Shown here: positions 25,899 to 38,707 of the stretch, piece after piece
Position numbering within the stretch: position 1 is the stretch's first letter
How the letters are laid out: each line of letters begins with the position of its first letter
Assembly: GCF_002813245.1 (NCBI RefSeq)
Contig: NZ_PHUF01000002.1
Span: forward strand, 806,001 to 870,000
Length of the DNA: 64,000 nt
From: Novosphingobium kunmingense
GTDB lineage: Bacteria; Pseudomonadota; Alphaproteobacteria; Sphingomonadales; Sphingomonadaceae
Direction: 5' to 3'
Position numbers and translations under genes: made by a program
Notes under the pieces: model-generated
The model's database searches: none
Told to the model about the DNA's origin: nothing
Seen by the model: only the letters and a program-made list of their open reading frames with translations

Positions 25899-25975
25899 TG
25901 GTAGCGGAGGAGGGACTCGAACCCCCGACACGCGGATTATGATTCCGCTGCTCTAACCTGCTGAGCTACTCCGCC
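25899..25975 (-). tRNA. tRNA-Met (anticodon CAT, elongator type)
   Basis: A 77-nt cloverleaf including encoded CCA. The acceptor stem is GGCGGAG/CTCCGCT with one G-U pair. The D arm holds AGCTCAGCAGGTTAGAGC. The anticodon stem GCGGA/TCCGC encloses loop ATCATAA, and the T arm is CGGGG-TTCGAGT-CCCTC-like. The first pair is G-U rather than the C1-A72 mismatch of initiator tRNA, so this is the elongator. It does not resemble tRNA-Ile2. Confidence 0.97.
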
Positions 25976-26039
25976 ATGCCATGGCAGCACCCGGCATCGC
26001 CGGGGCAGGCGGCGCACATAGGGTGCGCATCGGCGCGGG

Positions 26040-26582
26040 TCAAGCGTACTCTTTTCCGCGAAACGACCACGTCCCCAGCGCGTCCCAGCGCGGACCGAGA
26101 TAGAGGTGGAGCCCCAGCCCGGTGAAGCGGAACGCGCGCGGAGTATAGCCGACGAGGTCGGCCTGAAGCGCACGCGCCGCCTGGGGCGAGACCTTGTTCT
26201 GCACGGTGATGTGGAGCCGCGGTTCGTGCTGGTCCTGCCTGGTCAGCGCCCCGTGGAACTGTCGCGCGATCCGATCCCGCACGGCTAGCATCCCGGGGCT
26301 GCGGATGGCGAGCGCTGTTCCGCCGCCAAGGTTCATCAGTCCGTCGACTACCGCGTCGGGCGGCGCGAGTTCCTTGGCGAGACCACCCAAGGTGCGCAGC
26401 AATTCTTCGCGCAGTGACGGAGCGAAGCTGTGGAACAGGGTAACGTGGGCGGCAAGCACGTTGCGTTCGGGCGGAAAGTGGGCCTGTCGCAGGGCATTGG
26501 CCCACGAAAAGATCGCGGGCGGCAGCTCGGCTGTGACGATGAACGGTGCGGGCGACGGCCTGGAGGGAGGGACTGAAGCCAT
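26040..26582 (-). CDS. 2'-5' RNA ligase family protein (2H phosphoesterase fold)
   Basis: 180 aa with two HxT motifs, HVTLF (His46) and HITVQ (His124), the catalytic pair of the 2H superfamily (ThpR/LigT, AKAP7-like). Such proteins hydrolyse 2',3'-cyclic phosphates or join 2'-5' ends; the cellular role is uncertain. ATG 26582 is preferred over GTG 26591 because AAGGTG lies at the right distance for a ribosome binding site and would include that GTG. It is encoded 64 bp upstream of tRNA-Met on the same strand. Confidence 0.88.
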   Translation of the reverse strand: MASVPPSRPSPAPFIVTAELPPAIFSWANALRQAHFPPERNVLAAHVTLFHSFAPSLREELLRTLGGLAKELAPPDAVVDGLMNLGGGTALAIRSPGMLAVRDRIARQFHGALTRQDQHEPRLHITVQNKVSPQAARALQADLVGYTPRAFRFTGLGLHLYLGPRWDALGTWSFRGKEYA

Positions 26583-26704
26583 GGCCCGCACCTTACTGGT
26601 TTAACCACCCTGGTCCACCTTGGTTCCCGGCAAGGCTTGGTTCTTGTGTCGCGCGGCCATCGCCGCCACACTCGCGCAAAAGGCAGCGGAGGGGACAACA
26701 AACG

Positions 26705-30646
<3,942 letters not shown>

Positions 30647-30647
<1 letters not shown>

Positions 30648-31909
30648 CAGTCTTCAACCGCCTTGACGATGACCGAGGCATTGGTCCCGCCAAAGCCGAA
30701 CGAATTGTTCAGCGCGGCGCGTACCGGGCGCTTCCTGGCCTTGTGCGGGACGAGGTCGACGCCTTCGGTGCCCTCGTCCGGATTGTCGAGGTTGAGCGTC
30801 GGCGGCACGATCTGGTCGCGGATCGCGAGGATGCAGAAGATCGTCTCGACCGCGCCGGCCCCGCCCAGCAGGTGCCCGATTGCCGACTTGGTGCTGCTCA
30901 TCGAAGCGCCGCCCAAGTCATTGCCCAGCACGCGCTTGACCGCGGCCAGTTCGATCGTATCGGCCATGGTCGAGGTGCCGTGGGCGTTGACATAGTCGAT
31001 GTCGCCCGGTTCCATCCCCGCCTTGCGCATCGCCATGCGCATCGACAGTTCGGCCCCCTTGCCTTCGGGATGCGGCGCGGTGACGTGATAGGCATCGCCC
31101 GATAGACCGTAGCCGACCACTTCGGCGTAGATCTTCGCGCCGCGAGCCTTGGCGTGCTCATATTCCTCGAGCACGACAACGCCGGCGCCCTCGCCCATGA
31201 CGAAGCCGTCGCGGTCCTTGTCATAGGGACGGCTGGCCGCTTCGGGGCGGTCGTTCATGCTGGTGTTGAGCGCGCGCGCTTGGGCGAAGCCGGCGATTCC
31301 GAGCGGATTCACCGTCGATTCCGAGCCGCCCGCCAGCATGATGTCGGCGTCGCCGTCCTTGATCATGCGGGCGGCATCGCCGATCGAATGCGCCCCGGTC
31401 GAGCAGGCGGTCACCACCGCATGGTTCGGCCCCATCAGGCCATAGCGGATCGAGACCTGGCCGCTGATCAGGTTGATGATGCGGCCGTGGACGAAGTGCG
31501 GGCTGACCCGGCCCGGGCCGCGTTCGTGCAGGTTGACGGATTCGTATTCTATCCCCGGAAGGCCGCCGATCCCGGCGCCGATCGATACGCCGGCGCGTTC
31601 GCGGGTTGCCTCGTCCATTTCGGTAAGGCCCGCGTCCTCGAGCGCCTGCCCGGCCGCGTCGAGGCCGTAAACTATGAACGGATCGACCTGGCGCTGGATC
31701 TTGGGATCGATCCGCTTGTCCGGATCGAAGCCGTATTCATGATCCTTGCCCTTCACTTCGCAGGCAATCGTCGCCTTCTGGTTCGACGCGTCGAACCGGG
31801 TGATCTGCCCTGCCCCGCTCTTGCTGGCGATCAGGTTGGCCCAGGTGGTCTCGACATCGCCGCCTAGCGGAGTGACAAGACCTAGACCGGTTACGACAAC
31901 ACGACGCAT
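30647..31909 (-). CDS. fabF: 3-oxoacyl-[acyl-carrier-protein] synthase II
   Basis: 420-aa condensing enzyme of fatty-acid elongation. The nucleophile is Cys169 in VVTACSTGAHSIG; the two catalytic His are in VNAHGTSTM and IGHLLGGAGA, with a Lys in between. FGFGGTNASV near the end is diagnostic. It works on acyl-AcpP, encoded 126 bp upstream on the same strand. An inverted repeat in that gap may reduce read-through from acpP. Confidence 0.98.
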
Positions 31910-31935
31910 TCACGCTCTCCAAACTCGAAAATGCA

Positions 31936-31966
31936 ACAGGCCCAGCCCGTTAGGGGCTGAGCCTGT
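31936..31966 (-). terminator. Hairpin attenuator between acpP and fabF
   Basis: 13-bp stem with one mismatch, arms 31936-31948 and 31954-31966, 5-nt loop. On the minus strand it is followed by a loose T-rich run (GTTGCATTTTCG). It lies 70 bp past the acpP stop. A partial terminator here would explain how acpP, needed in great excess, can be expressed above fabF from one promoter. Confidence 0.7.
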
Positions 31967-32035
31967 CAAAGACCTTGATTTCCGTCAACGCAGCAGATGC
32001 CTGGCGCGAAGTCGGACGGCCCTGTGTCAGGGCGG

Positions 32036-32272
32036 TCAGCCCTTGTGTTCGTTGATGTACTTGATCGCATCCGAAACGGTGCTGATCTTCTCAGCTGCGT
32101 CGTCGGGGATCTCAACGCCGAATTCTTCTTCGAAGGCCATGACGAGTTCGACGATGTCGAGGCTGTCGGCGCCCAGATCGTCGATGAAGCTGGCATCTTC
32201 GGTGACCTTGTCGGCTTCGACGCCAAGGTGCTCGACAACGATCTTCTTAACGCGGTCAGCGGTGTCGCTCAT
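32036..32272 (-). CDS. acpP: Acyl carrier protein (fatty-acid synthesis)
   Basis: 78-aa acidic carrier. Ser37 in [12 protein letters not shown] is the phosphopantetheine site and the protein matches housekeeping AcpP throughout ([25 protein letters not shown]). It carries acyl chains for FabF and FabZ and can also supply lipid and lipid A synthesis. AGGGA precedes ATG 32272. It starts the acpP-fabF-mltG run; a candidate promoter lies 46-74 bp upstream. Confidence 0.98.
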   Translation of the reverse strand: MSDTADRVKKIVVEHLGVEADKVTEDASFIDDLGADSLDIVELVMAFEEEFGVEIPDDAAEKISTVSDAIKYINEHKG

Positions 32273-32317
32273 GGATTATTCCCTTCGTGAACGGCAGATA
32301 AACAGGTGTTGCAATGC

Positions 32318-32346
32318 GCCCTAGAGAACGGCGCGGACTAAGGCAA
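32318..32346 (-). promoter_or_regulatory. Candidate housekeeping promoter of acpP
   Basis: On the minus strand TTGCCT (32346-32341) and TAGGGC (32323-32318) are separated by 17 bp. This fits alphaproteobacterial promoters, whose -10 is often GCTAnnnC-like. Transcription would start near 32311, leaving a leader of about 39 nt. Confidence 0.4.
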
Positions 32347-32362
32347 GAGGGGCGCGATCAAC

Positions 32363-34144
32363 TTACCCTTTGGGCGGCTCAACAATACGAATGTGAAGCT
32401 CGCGCAGGGCCTTGGGCTCGGGCAGCGAGGGCGCTCCCATCAAGAGGTCCTCGGCCCGCTGGTTCATCGGGAACAGCGTGATTTCGCGCAGGTTCTGCAC
32501 CCCGCACAGCAGCATGACCATGCGGTCGACGCCGGCCGCCATGCCGCCGTGTGGCGGTGCGCCGAACTGGAAGGCGCGGTACATCCCGCCAAAGCGTTCC
32601 TCGACGTCGGCCTTGGTCAGGCCGGTCAGTTCGAACGCCTTGACCATCAGGTCGGGGTGCTGGTTGCGGATCGAGCCCGAGGCCAGTTCATAGCCGTTGC
32701 AAACCATGTCGTACTGGAAGGCCTTGATCGTAAGCGGATCCTGCGTTTCCAAAGCCTCGAGCCCACCCTGCGGCATCGAGAAGGGATTGTGGGCAAAATC
32801 GACCTTCTTGTTGTCCTCGTCCCATTCGTAGAACGGGAAGTCGACGATCCAGCAGAACCGGAAAGCGTCCTTTTCGACCAGGTCGAGCTGTTCGCCCACG
32901 CGCACGCGCGCCGCGCCGGCCAGCTTGGCGGCCTGGGCCTCGTTGCCGGCGGCGAAGAAGGCGCCGTCATCGGGGCCGAGGCCGAGCGAATCCCACAGCG
33001 CAGCCATCTTGTCGGCGCCGTGGTTCTTGGCGATCGGACCGCCGAACTCGCCCTGCTTGCGGGTGGCATAGCCGAGGCCGGCATGGCCTTCGCTGCGCGC
33101 CCATTCGTTCATGTCGTCGAAGAACTTGCGGCTGAGGCCCGCGGTGTTCGGCGCCGGGATCAGGCGCACGACGCCGCCCGACCCGACGATCTTCTCGAAC
33201 AGGCCGAAGCCCGACGATGTGAACTCGCCGGTCACGTCGCGGATGATCAGCGGGTTGCGCAGGTCCGGCTTGTCGGTGCCGTAGTCGAGCATCGCCTGGG
33301 CGTAGGGGATGCGCGGAAACTCGCCCGCCGGCGTGACCTTGCGGCCCTCGGCGAAGGTTTCGAACACGCCGGCCATCACCGGCTCCATCGTGTCCCAGAC
33401 TTCTTCCTGGGTGACGAAGCTCATTTCGAGGTCGAGCTGGTAGAACTCGCCGGGGAGGCGATCAGCGCGCGGATCCTCGTCGCGGAAGCACGGGGCGATC
33501 TGGAAATAGCGGTCGAACCCGGCCACCATCAGCAGCTGTTTGTACTGCTGCGGAGCCTGCGGCAGGGCAAAGAACTTGCCGGCGTGGATGCGGCTCGGGA
33601 CCAGGAAGTCGCGCGCGCCCTCCGGGCTCGAGGCGGTGAGGATCGGGGTCGAATATTCGGTGAACCCGATCGCTTCCATGCGCTTGCGCGTTTCGGAAAT
33701 GATCTGGGTGCGCTTGACGATATTGGCGTGGAGCGTCTCGCGGCGCAGGTCGAGGAAGCGGTAGCGCAGGCGCACGTCCTCGGGGTATTCCTGTTCGCCC
33801 GCCACCGGCAGAGGCAGTTCCTCGGCCCGGCTCAGCACGGTCGCGCCCCTGGCATAGACCTCGATCGCGCCGGTCGGCAGGTTCGGGTTGACGGTGCCTT
33901 CGCTGCGCGCCTTCGCCACGCCGTCGATCGTCACGACCGATTCCACGCGCGCGCCTTCGAGCACGGCCAGGGCCGGGCTGTCGACGTCGGCGACGATCTG
34001 GGTCAGGCCATAGTGATCGCGCAGGTCGACGAACAGCACGCCGCCATGGTCGCGCTTGCGGTGGATCCAGCCCGAGAGGCGGACGGTCTCGCCGACGTGG
34101 TCGGCGCGCAGGGCGCCACAGGTGTGCGAACGATAAAGATGCAT
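32363..34144 (-). CDS. aspS: Aspartyl-tRNA synthetase
   Basis: 593-aa class IIb synthetase of the bacterial (long) type. An N-terminal OB fold binds the anticodon ([24 protein letters not shown]). Motif 2 is [24 protein letters not shown] in shortened form [10 protein letters not shown]; the bacterial insertion domain follows; motif 3 is [17 protein letters not shown] 34144 starts exactly at [10 protein letters not shown], the conserved opening; the longer frame was not used. Alphaproteobacterial enzymes may also charge tRNA-Asn where AsnRS is missing; not decidable here. Divergent from rnd. Confidence 0.97.
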   Translation of the reverse strand: MHLYRSHTCGALRADHVGETVRLSGWIHRKRDHGGVLFVDLRDHYGLTQIVADVDSPALAVLEGARVESVVTIDGVAKARSEGTVNPNLPTGAIEVYARGATVLSRAEELPLPVAGEQEYPEDVRLRYRFLDLRRETLHANIVKRTQIISETRKRMEAIGFTEYSTPILTASSPEGARDFLVPSRIHAGKFFALPQAPQQYKQLLMVAGFDRYFQIAPCFRDEDPRADRLPGEFYQLDLEMSFVTQEEVWDTMEPVMAGVFETFAEGRKVTPAGEFPRIPYAQAMLDYGTDKPDLRNPLIIRDVTGEFTSSGFGLFEKIVGSGGVVRLIPAPNTAGLSRKFFDDMNEWARSEGHAGLGYATRKQGEFGGPIAKNHGADKMAALWDSLGLGPDDGAFFAAGNEAQAAKLAGAARVRVGEQLDLVEKDAFRFCWIVDFPFYEWDEDNKKVDFAHNPFSMPQGGLEALETQDPLTIKAFQYDMVCNGYELASGSIRNQHPDLMVKAFELTGLTKADVEERFGGMYRAFQFGAPPHGGMAAGVDRMVMLLCGVQNLREITLFPMNQRAEDLLMGAPSLPEPKALRELHIRIVEPPKG

Positions 34145-34260
34145 CGAAACTCTTTCCAAGCGGCCCACTTTGATGCAGGGGCGAAAGCGCGGGCTAACAG
34201 GCGAATCCCGCGCTTTTGTCAAGCCGAGGCCCCAGCCGGGGTCACCTACAGAAAAGAACG

Positions 34261-35472
34261 ATGAAGATACACCCATTGATTACCACGTCCGCCGCGCTTG
34301 CGGACCTGTGCACCCGGTTATCGAAAGCCGATTTCATCTGCGTCGACACCGAATTCATGCGCGAGAACACCTACTGGCCCGAACTGTGCCTGATCCAGGT
34401 GGCCGACACCGAGGAAGCGGCGGCGATCGACCCGCTCGCCAAGGACATCGACCTGACTCCGCTGCTCGACCTGCTGGTCGACAACGAGGACGTGCTGAAG
34501 GTCTTTCACGCCGGCGGCCAGGACGTCGAGATCATCTATAACCTGACCGGGCGCACGCCGCACCCGATCTTCGACACCCAGATCGCGATGATGGCGATCA
34601 GCCAGAGCGAACAGATCGGCTATTCGAACCTGGTGGAGGCCTGGCTCGGCATCATGGTCGACAAGGGCGCGCGTTTTACCGACTGGTCGCGCCGCCCGCT
34701 GACCGAGCGGCAGATCGAATACGCGATCGGCGACGTCACCCACCTGGCGCGGATCTTTCCCAAGATACTTGCCCGGCTGAAGAAGACCGGGCGCGGGGTG
34801 TGGCTCGACATCGAGATGGAGAAGCTGGCCGATCCGGCCGGCTATCGCAACGACCCCTCCCTGTCGTGGCAGCGGATCAAGGCGGCGGGCCGCAATCCGG
34901 CCATGCTCGGACGGCTCAAGGCCATCGCCCAGTGGCGCGAGCTGGAAGCGCAGGACAAGAACATCCCGCGCGGCCGCATCGCTCGTGACGAGACCTTGGC
35001 CGACATCGCCAGCCACCCGCCCAAGAGGCAGGACGATCTTGCCAAGGTGCGCGGGCTTTCGCCGGGCTGGAAGGACAACGAGATCGGCAAGCGGCTGATG
35101 GCCGCGATCGAGGGATCGTCCCCGCTGACCGACGCCGAATTGCCCCCGCGCACCCCGCGCGGCGCGCCGCTGGGCAAGGAAGGCGCGCTGGTCGCCGACC
35201 TGCTCAAGCTGCTGCTCAAGATCCGCAGCCGCGAGATCGACGTCGCGGCGCGTCTGCTCGCCCGAAGCGAAGACCTCGAACTGCTCGCCGCCGGCGTGCG
35301 CGAACTGGCGCTGCTCGAAGGATGGCGCTACGAAGTCTTCGGCCGCGACGCACTCGAACTGGTCGAAGGCAAGCTGGCTTTCGCGGTGGTCAAGGGCCGG
35401 CTCAAGATGGCCCACATCGACGAAATCGGCGGACAGCCCGCACCGCCGGCCGAGGAAGCCGCCGCCGAATGA
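34261..35472 (+). CDS. rnd: Ribonuclease D
   Basis: 403-aa 3'-5' exoribonuclease for tRNA 3' processing. DEDD catalytic residues: Asp29/Glu31 in [10 protein letters not shown], the second Asp near DVEIIYNL, and the third motif YAIGDVTHL (DEDDy Tyr in this motif region). An HRDC domain follows at about 210-290 ([29 protein letters not shown]) and a second helical module after that. ATG 34261 is used; the 15-codon extension lacks a ribosome site. The stop overlaps oxyR (ATGA). Confidence 0.95.
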   Translation: MKIHPLITTSAALADLCTRLSKADFICVDTEFMRENTYWPELCLIQVADTEEAAAIDPLAKDIDLTPLLDLLVDNEDVLKVFHAGGQDVEIIYNLTGRTPHPIFDTQIAMMAISQSEQIGYSNLVEAWLGIMVDKGARFTDWSRRPLTERQIEYAIGDVTHLARIFPKILARLKKTGRGVWLDIEMEKLADPAGYRNDPSLSWQRIKAAGRNPAMLGRLKAIAQWRELEAQDKNIPRGRIARDETLADIASHPPKRQDDLAKVRGLSPGWKDNEIGKRLMAAIEGSSPLTDAELPPRTPRGAPLGKEGALVADLLKLLLKIRSREIDVAARLLARSEDLELLAAGVRELALLEGWRYEVFGRDALELVEGKLAFAVVKGRLKMAHIDEIGGQPAPPAEEAAAE

Positions 35473-36365
35473 GCGCCTACCTGCCGACCCTGAAGCAGTT
35501 GCAATACCTGGTTGCCCTCCACGAACACGGCCATTTCGGCCGCGCTGCGGACGCCAGCTTCGTATCGCAATCGACGCTTTCGGCTGGCCTGCGCGATCTG
35601 GAAATGCTGCTTGGCGTGACCCTGGTTGAGCGAACCAAGCGCGCCGTGCGCTTCACCCCGCTCGGCAACCAGGTCGTGGCCAAGGCGCACCGCCTGCTGC
35701 GCGAGGCCGAGGAACTGGCCGACATGGTCCGCTCTGCCGGCCAGCCGCTGTCGGGCGAAGTGCGGATGAGCGTCATTCCCACGATTGCGCCGTTCCTCCT
35801 TCCCCGGATGCTGCCGCGCCTGCGCCAGGAACGGCCGCAGCTGAAGCTCTATTTGCGCGAAGAAACCAGCGCGGCGGCGATCGAATCGCTCCACCACGGC
35901 CGCTCCGATTGCGTGCTGCTCGCCCTGCCCTTCGCCACGGGCGAAGTCGAAAAGGAAGTGATCGAACTCGACGCGCTGTGGGTCGCCTTCCCCAAGGACG
36001 ACCCGCGCGACCCGCCCGAGGAAATCAGCGCCGACCTGATCGACGAGAATCGCCTGCTGTTGCTCGAAGACGGGCACTGCCTCAAGGAACATGCCCTCGC
36101 CGCCTGCAACCGCCCCGAACTGCGGGCCAGCGCGACGATGATCGGCACGTCGCTCCACACCCTCGTGCAAATGGTCGACAACGGCCTTGGCCTCACAATG
36201 CTGCCCGAAATGGCGGTCGATGCCGGCATCCTCAACGGAACCAACGTCATCGCCCGTCCGCTTAAGAGCGACACCGCCAACCGCGAAATCGCGCTGGTCT
36301 GGCGTAAGAACTCACCCCGCTCGGACGAGTTCAGACTGCTGGCCGAGGAATTGCGCGCGGGTTGA
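35469..36365 (+). CDS. oxyR: Hydrogen-peroxide-sensing LysR-type regulator OxyR
   Basis: 298-aa LTTR. The N-terminal winged helix-turn-helix (about 1-65) reads LKQLQYLVALHEHGHFGRAADASFVSQSTLSAGL. The effector domain has the OxyR redox pair, Cys204 in LLEDGHCLKEH and Cys213 in ALAACN, nine residues apart as in E. coli Cys199/Cys208. It is expected to form a disulfide under peroxide and switch on catalase and alkyl hydroperoxide reductase genes, none of which is in the window. Translationally coupled to rnd; abuts pgsA tail to tail. Confidence 0.93.
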   Translation: MSAYLPTLKQLQYLVALHEHGHFGRAADASFVSQSTLSAGLRDLEMLLGVTLVERTKRAVRFTPLGNQVVAKAHRLLREAEELADMVRSAGQPLSGEVRMSVIPTIAPFLLPRMLPRLRQERPQLKLYLREETSAAAIESLHHGRSDCVLLALPFATGEVEKEVIELDALWVAFPKDDPRDPPEEISADLIDENRLLLLEDGHCLKEHALAACNRPELRASATMIGTSLHTLVQMVDNGLGLTMLPEMAVDAGILNGTNVIARPLKSDTANREIALVWRKNSPRSDEFRLLAEELRAG

Positions 36366-36959
36366 TCAATCCATGTGCTTGAGCCCGACGCGCAGGTAAT
36401 CCCAACCCGTGATCACGGTCAGCGCGGCGGCAGCCCACAGAGTCGTCAGGCCGACCGTGTGCGGCACGTTGATTTCAAGGCTGCCCAGCCAGACGTTCCA
36501 CCAGGGCAAGGCATTGCCGAGGATCAGCGAACCGAGGCAGACCATCTGGAAGGTCGTCTTCCACTTGGCGAGGCGGCTGACCGGCACCGAGACCTGCAGC
36601 CCGCCGAGGAACTCGCGCAGACCCGATACCGCGATCTCGCGGGCAAGGATGATCAGACCGGCGATGACGTGCGCGTCGCCGACGAACGGCCCGCGCAGAA
36701 CGCCCTGCGCCGCCAGCACCAGGATGACGGTCGCGACCATGATCTTGTCGGCAATCGGATCGAGGAATATGCCGAGCTTGCTGACCGTCCCGCTCGACCG
36801 GGCGAGATAGCCGTCGAAGTAATCGGTAATGCCCATCAGGCAGTAGAGCCCGAAGGCGAGCAGATAGCCCCAGGCCCAGTCAGGCCACCACAACAGGAAC
36901 GCCAGCAAGGGCAGGGTGACGATCCGTGACAGCGTCAGGATGTTGGGCAGCGACATCAT
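36366..36959 (-). CDS. pgsA: CDP-diacylglycerol--glycerol-3-phosphate 3-phosphatidyltransferase
   Basis: 197-aa integral membrane enzyme making phosphatidylglycerol-phosphate. The CDP-alcohol phosphotransferase motif D-x2-DG-x2-AR-x8-G-x3-D-x3-D is complete (Asp46, Asp49, Arg54, Gly63, Asp67, Asp71). About five to six hydrophobic helices are visible. The gene stops directly beside the oxyR stop (TGATCA). Divergent from the LplT-like transporter, another phospholipid-linked gene. Confidence 0.95.
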   Translation of the reverse strand: MMSLPNILTLSRIVTLPLLAFLLWWPDWAWGYLLAFGLYCLMGITDYFDGYLARSSGTVSKLGIFLDPIADKIMVATVILVLAAQGVLRGPFVGDAHVIAGLIILAREIAVSGLREFLGGLQVSVPVSRLAKWKTTFQMVCLGSLILGNALPWWNVWLGSLEINVPHTVGLTTLWAAAALTVITGWDYLRVGLKHMD

Positions 36960-37010
36960 CGTGTCACGAATAGCCGCGATGGAGGTTGCGCAAAAGGGGG
37001 CTTTGGGGGC

Positions 37011-37038
37011 TTGTCCGCAAGGGATCAGGCGCTAGGGT
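37011..37038 (+). promoter_or_regulatory. Candidate promoter of the LplT-like MFS gene
   Basis: TTGTCC (37011-37016) and TAGGGT (37033-37038, within GCTAGGGTC) are separated by 16 bp. The spacing and the GCTAnnnTC context suit an alphaproteobacterial promoter with a leader of about 27 nt. The opposite strand of the same 112-bp gap must serve pgsA; no clear box was found for it. Confidence 0.35.
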
Positions 37039-37071
37039 CCGCGCCAACCGGGGCTGCCGCAAAGCGAGTTC

Positions 37072-38391
37072 ATGACAACCCAGACCCATTTGATTCACAG
37101 CCGGCGTTTCCTGCCGCTGTTCGTTACGCAGCTGCTCGGCGCATTCAACGACAACCTGTTCAAGAACGCGATGGTGCTGTTCGTCGTCTACAGCGTCTAC
37201 CAGTCCGAAAAGGCCGAAGGGCTGTTCAGCGCGGTCGCCTCGGGCGTTTTCATACTGCCCTTCTTCATCCTCTCGGCCATTGCCGGGCAACTGGCCGACA
37301 TGCGCGACAAGGCGCGGATCATCCGTGTCGTCAAGGCGGCGGAAATCGGCATCATGGCGGTCGGCGCCATCGGCTTGCTGCTGGCCTGGAAGGGCATGCT
37401 GATTACCGGGGTAGCGATCCCGCTGATGATGCTGGCGCTACTCGGCATGGGCATCCATTCGACCTTTTTCGGGCCGATCAAGTACGCGATCCTGCCCCAG
37501 CACCTGCACCAGAACGAAGTGCTTGCCGGCACCGGACTGGTCGAGGCGGGGACCTATATCGCGATACTCGCCGGCACCATCGTCGCGGGCTGGATCCCGG
37601 TCGAATGGGCCGCGCTGGGGGTCGTGCTGACGGCCATCGCCGGCTACGTTGTCAGTCGCCAGGTGCCGCCCGCCCCGCCGTTCCACGAACCCGAACCGCT
37701 CGACTACCATTTCATCCGCGCGTCGATCGACCTGGTGCGCAACACCAGCCATGACCGCCGGGTGTTCCTCGCGATCATGGCGATAAGCTTCTTCTGGACG
37801 ATCGGCGCGGTGCTCTTCGTGCAGTTTCCGCCGCTCGCGAAGAACGTGCTGACCGCCAGCAAGGAAGTCGCCAGCCTGTTCCTGGTGATTTTCTCGATCG
37901 GCGTGGCGATCGGTTCGATGTCGGTCAACGCGTTGCTCAAGGGGACGGTGTCGGCGCGCTTTTCGCCGCCGTCGGTGATCCTGATGGCAGTCTTCGTGGT
38001 CGCCTTCTTCTTCGTCTGCCGGCAATGGGTGCCGCATCCCGAAAACGGCCTGATGGACACCGCCACCTTCGTCAGCCAGCCGCTGGCGCCCGCGCTGATG
38101 GTCTGCCTGCTTGGCATTGCAGTCAGCGGCGGGATGTTCGTGGTGCCGCTCTACGCCTTCCTCACGACCTTCGTCGACAAGGCGCAGACATCGCGCACCA
38201 TCGCAGCGAACAACATAGTCAATTCGGGCGCCATGGTGCTCGGTTCGCTGCTGGCCAGCGGACTGTCGGCCGGCGGCGTGCCGGTTGTGCAGCAGTTGCT
38301 GCTGAGCGCAGCGATGTGCCTGGTCTCGGCGTGGATCGCCGCGCAACTCGTCAAGGCCGAGCGCGCGGCGAGCGCGGCTCAGGCGAAGTAG
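37072..38391 (+). CDS. MFS transporter, lysophospholipid transporter (LplT)-like
   Basis: 439 aa with about 12 hydrophobic helices. The opening RRFLPLFVTQLLGAFNDNLFKNAMVL and the phrase GMGIHSTFFGPIKYAILPQHL are characteristic of LplT and of the MFS half of LplT-PlsC-Acs fusions. LplT flips lysophospholipids inward for re-acylation. Here the transporter stands alone, without PlsC or Acs domains. Inner membrane. The neighbour pgsA supports a lipid theme, but the substrate is not proven by sequence. Confidence 0.88.
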   Translation: MTTQTHLIHSRRFLPLFVTQLLGAFNDNLFKNAMVLFVVYSVYQSEKAEGLFSAVASGVFILPFFILSAIAGQLADMRDKARIIRVVKAAEIGIMAVGAIGLLLAWKGMLITGVAIPLMMLALLGMGIHSTFFGPIKYAILPQHLHQNEVLAGTGLVEAGTYIAILAGTIVAGWIPVEWAALGVVLTAIAGYVVSRQVPPAPPFHEPEPLDYHFIRASIDLVRNTSHDRRVFLAIMAISFFWTIGAVLFVQFPPLAKNVLTASKEVASLFLVIFSIGVAIGSMSVNALLKGTVSARFSPPSVILMAVFVVAFFFVCRQWVPHPENGLMDTATFVSQPLAPALMVCLLGIAVSGGMFVVPLYAFLTTFVDKAQTSRTIAANNIVNSGAMVLGSLLASGLSAGGVPVVQQLLLSAAMCLVSAWIAAQLVKAERAASAAQAK

Positions 38392-38561
38392 AGCGTCGTC
38401 GCGACGAAAGCGGCGCTGTACATGGCCGCCGCATCGCGCAGGTCGCCCAGCCGCCAGCGCAGCGAGGACTGCGGCTCGACGCCCTGTCGGACATGGGGAG
38501 GAAGACTGGCGCGGAACGGATGCCGGGCGGTCTCATCGGTCAGGACAAGGGTTCGTCTCAT
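38379..38561 (-). CDS. Small hypothetical protein, doubtful
   Basis: 60-aa frame from ATG 38561 that overlaps the MFS gene's 3' end by 13 bp. It is basic at the start (MRRTLVLTDETARHPFRASLPP) and ends in a hydrophobic AAMYSAAFVATTLYFA, which could be one membrane segment. No Shine-Dalgarno is visible, and the frame stays open further upstream. It fills most of the 316-bp space 38392-38707, which otherwise shows no gene, RNA or clear terminator. I do not recognise a family. Confidence 0.4.
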   Translation of the reverse strand: MRRTLVLTDETARHPFRASLPPHVRQGVEPQSSLRWRLGDLRDAAAMYSAAFVATTLYFA

Positions 38562-38707
38562 GAAGGGGAAGTTAAGACTTTCTTCACCATTCAACCAGCC
38601 CTGAAACCGCGTGATTTCCTGCACTTCCCGCTGCGGGACAGTAACCATATCGGGTCACCATGGCACCCCGCGTTGCCCCGTCGAACGAGGGCCGCTAAAG
38701 CGCGTCG

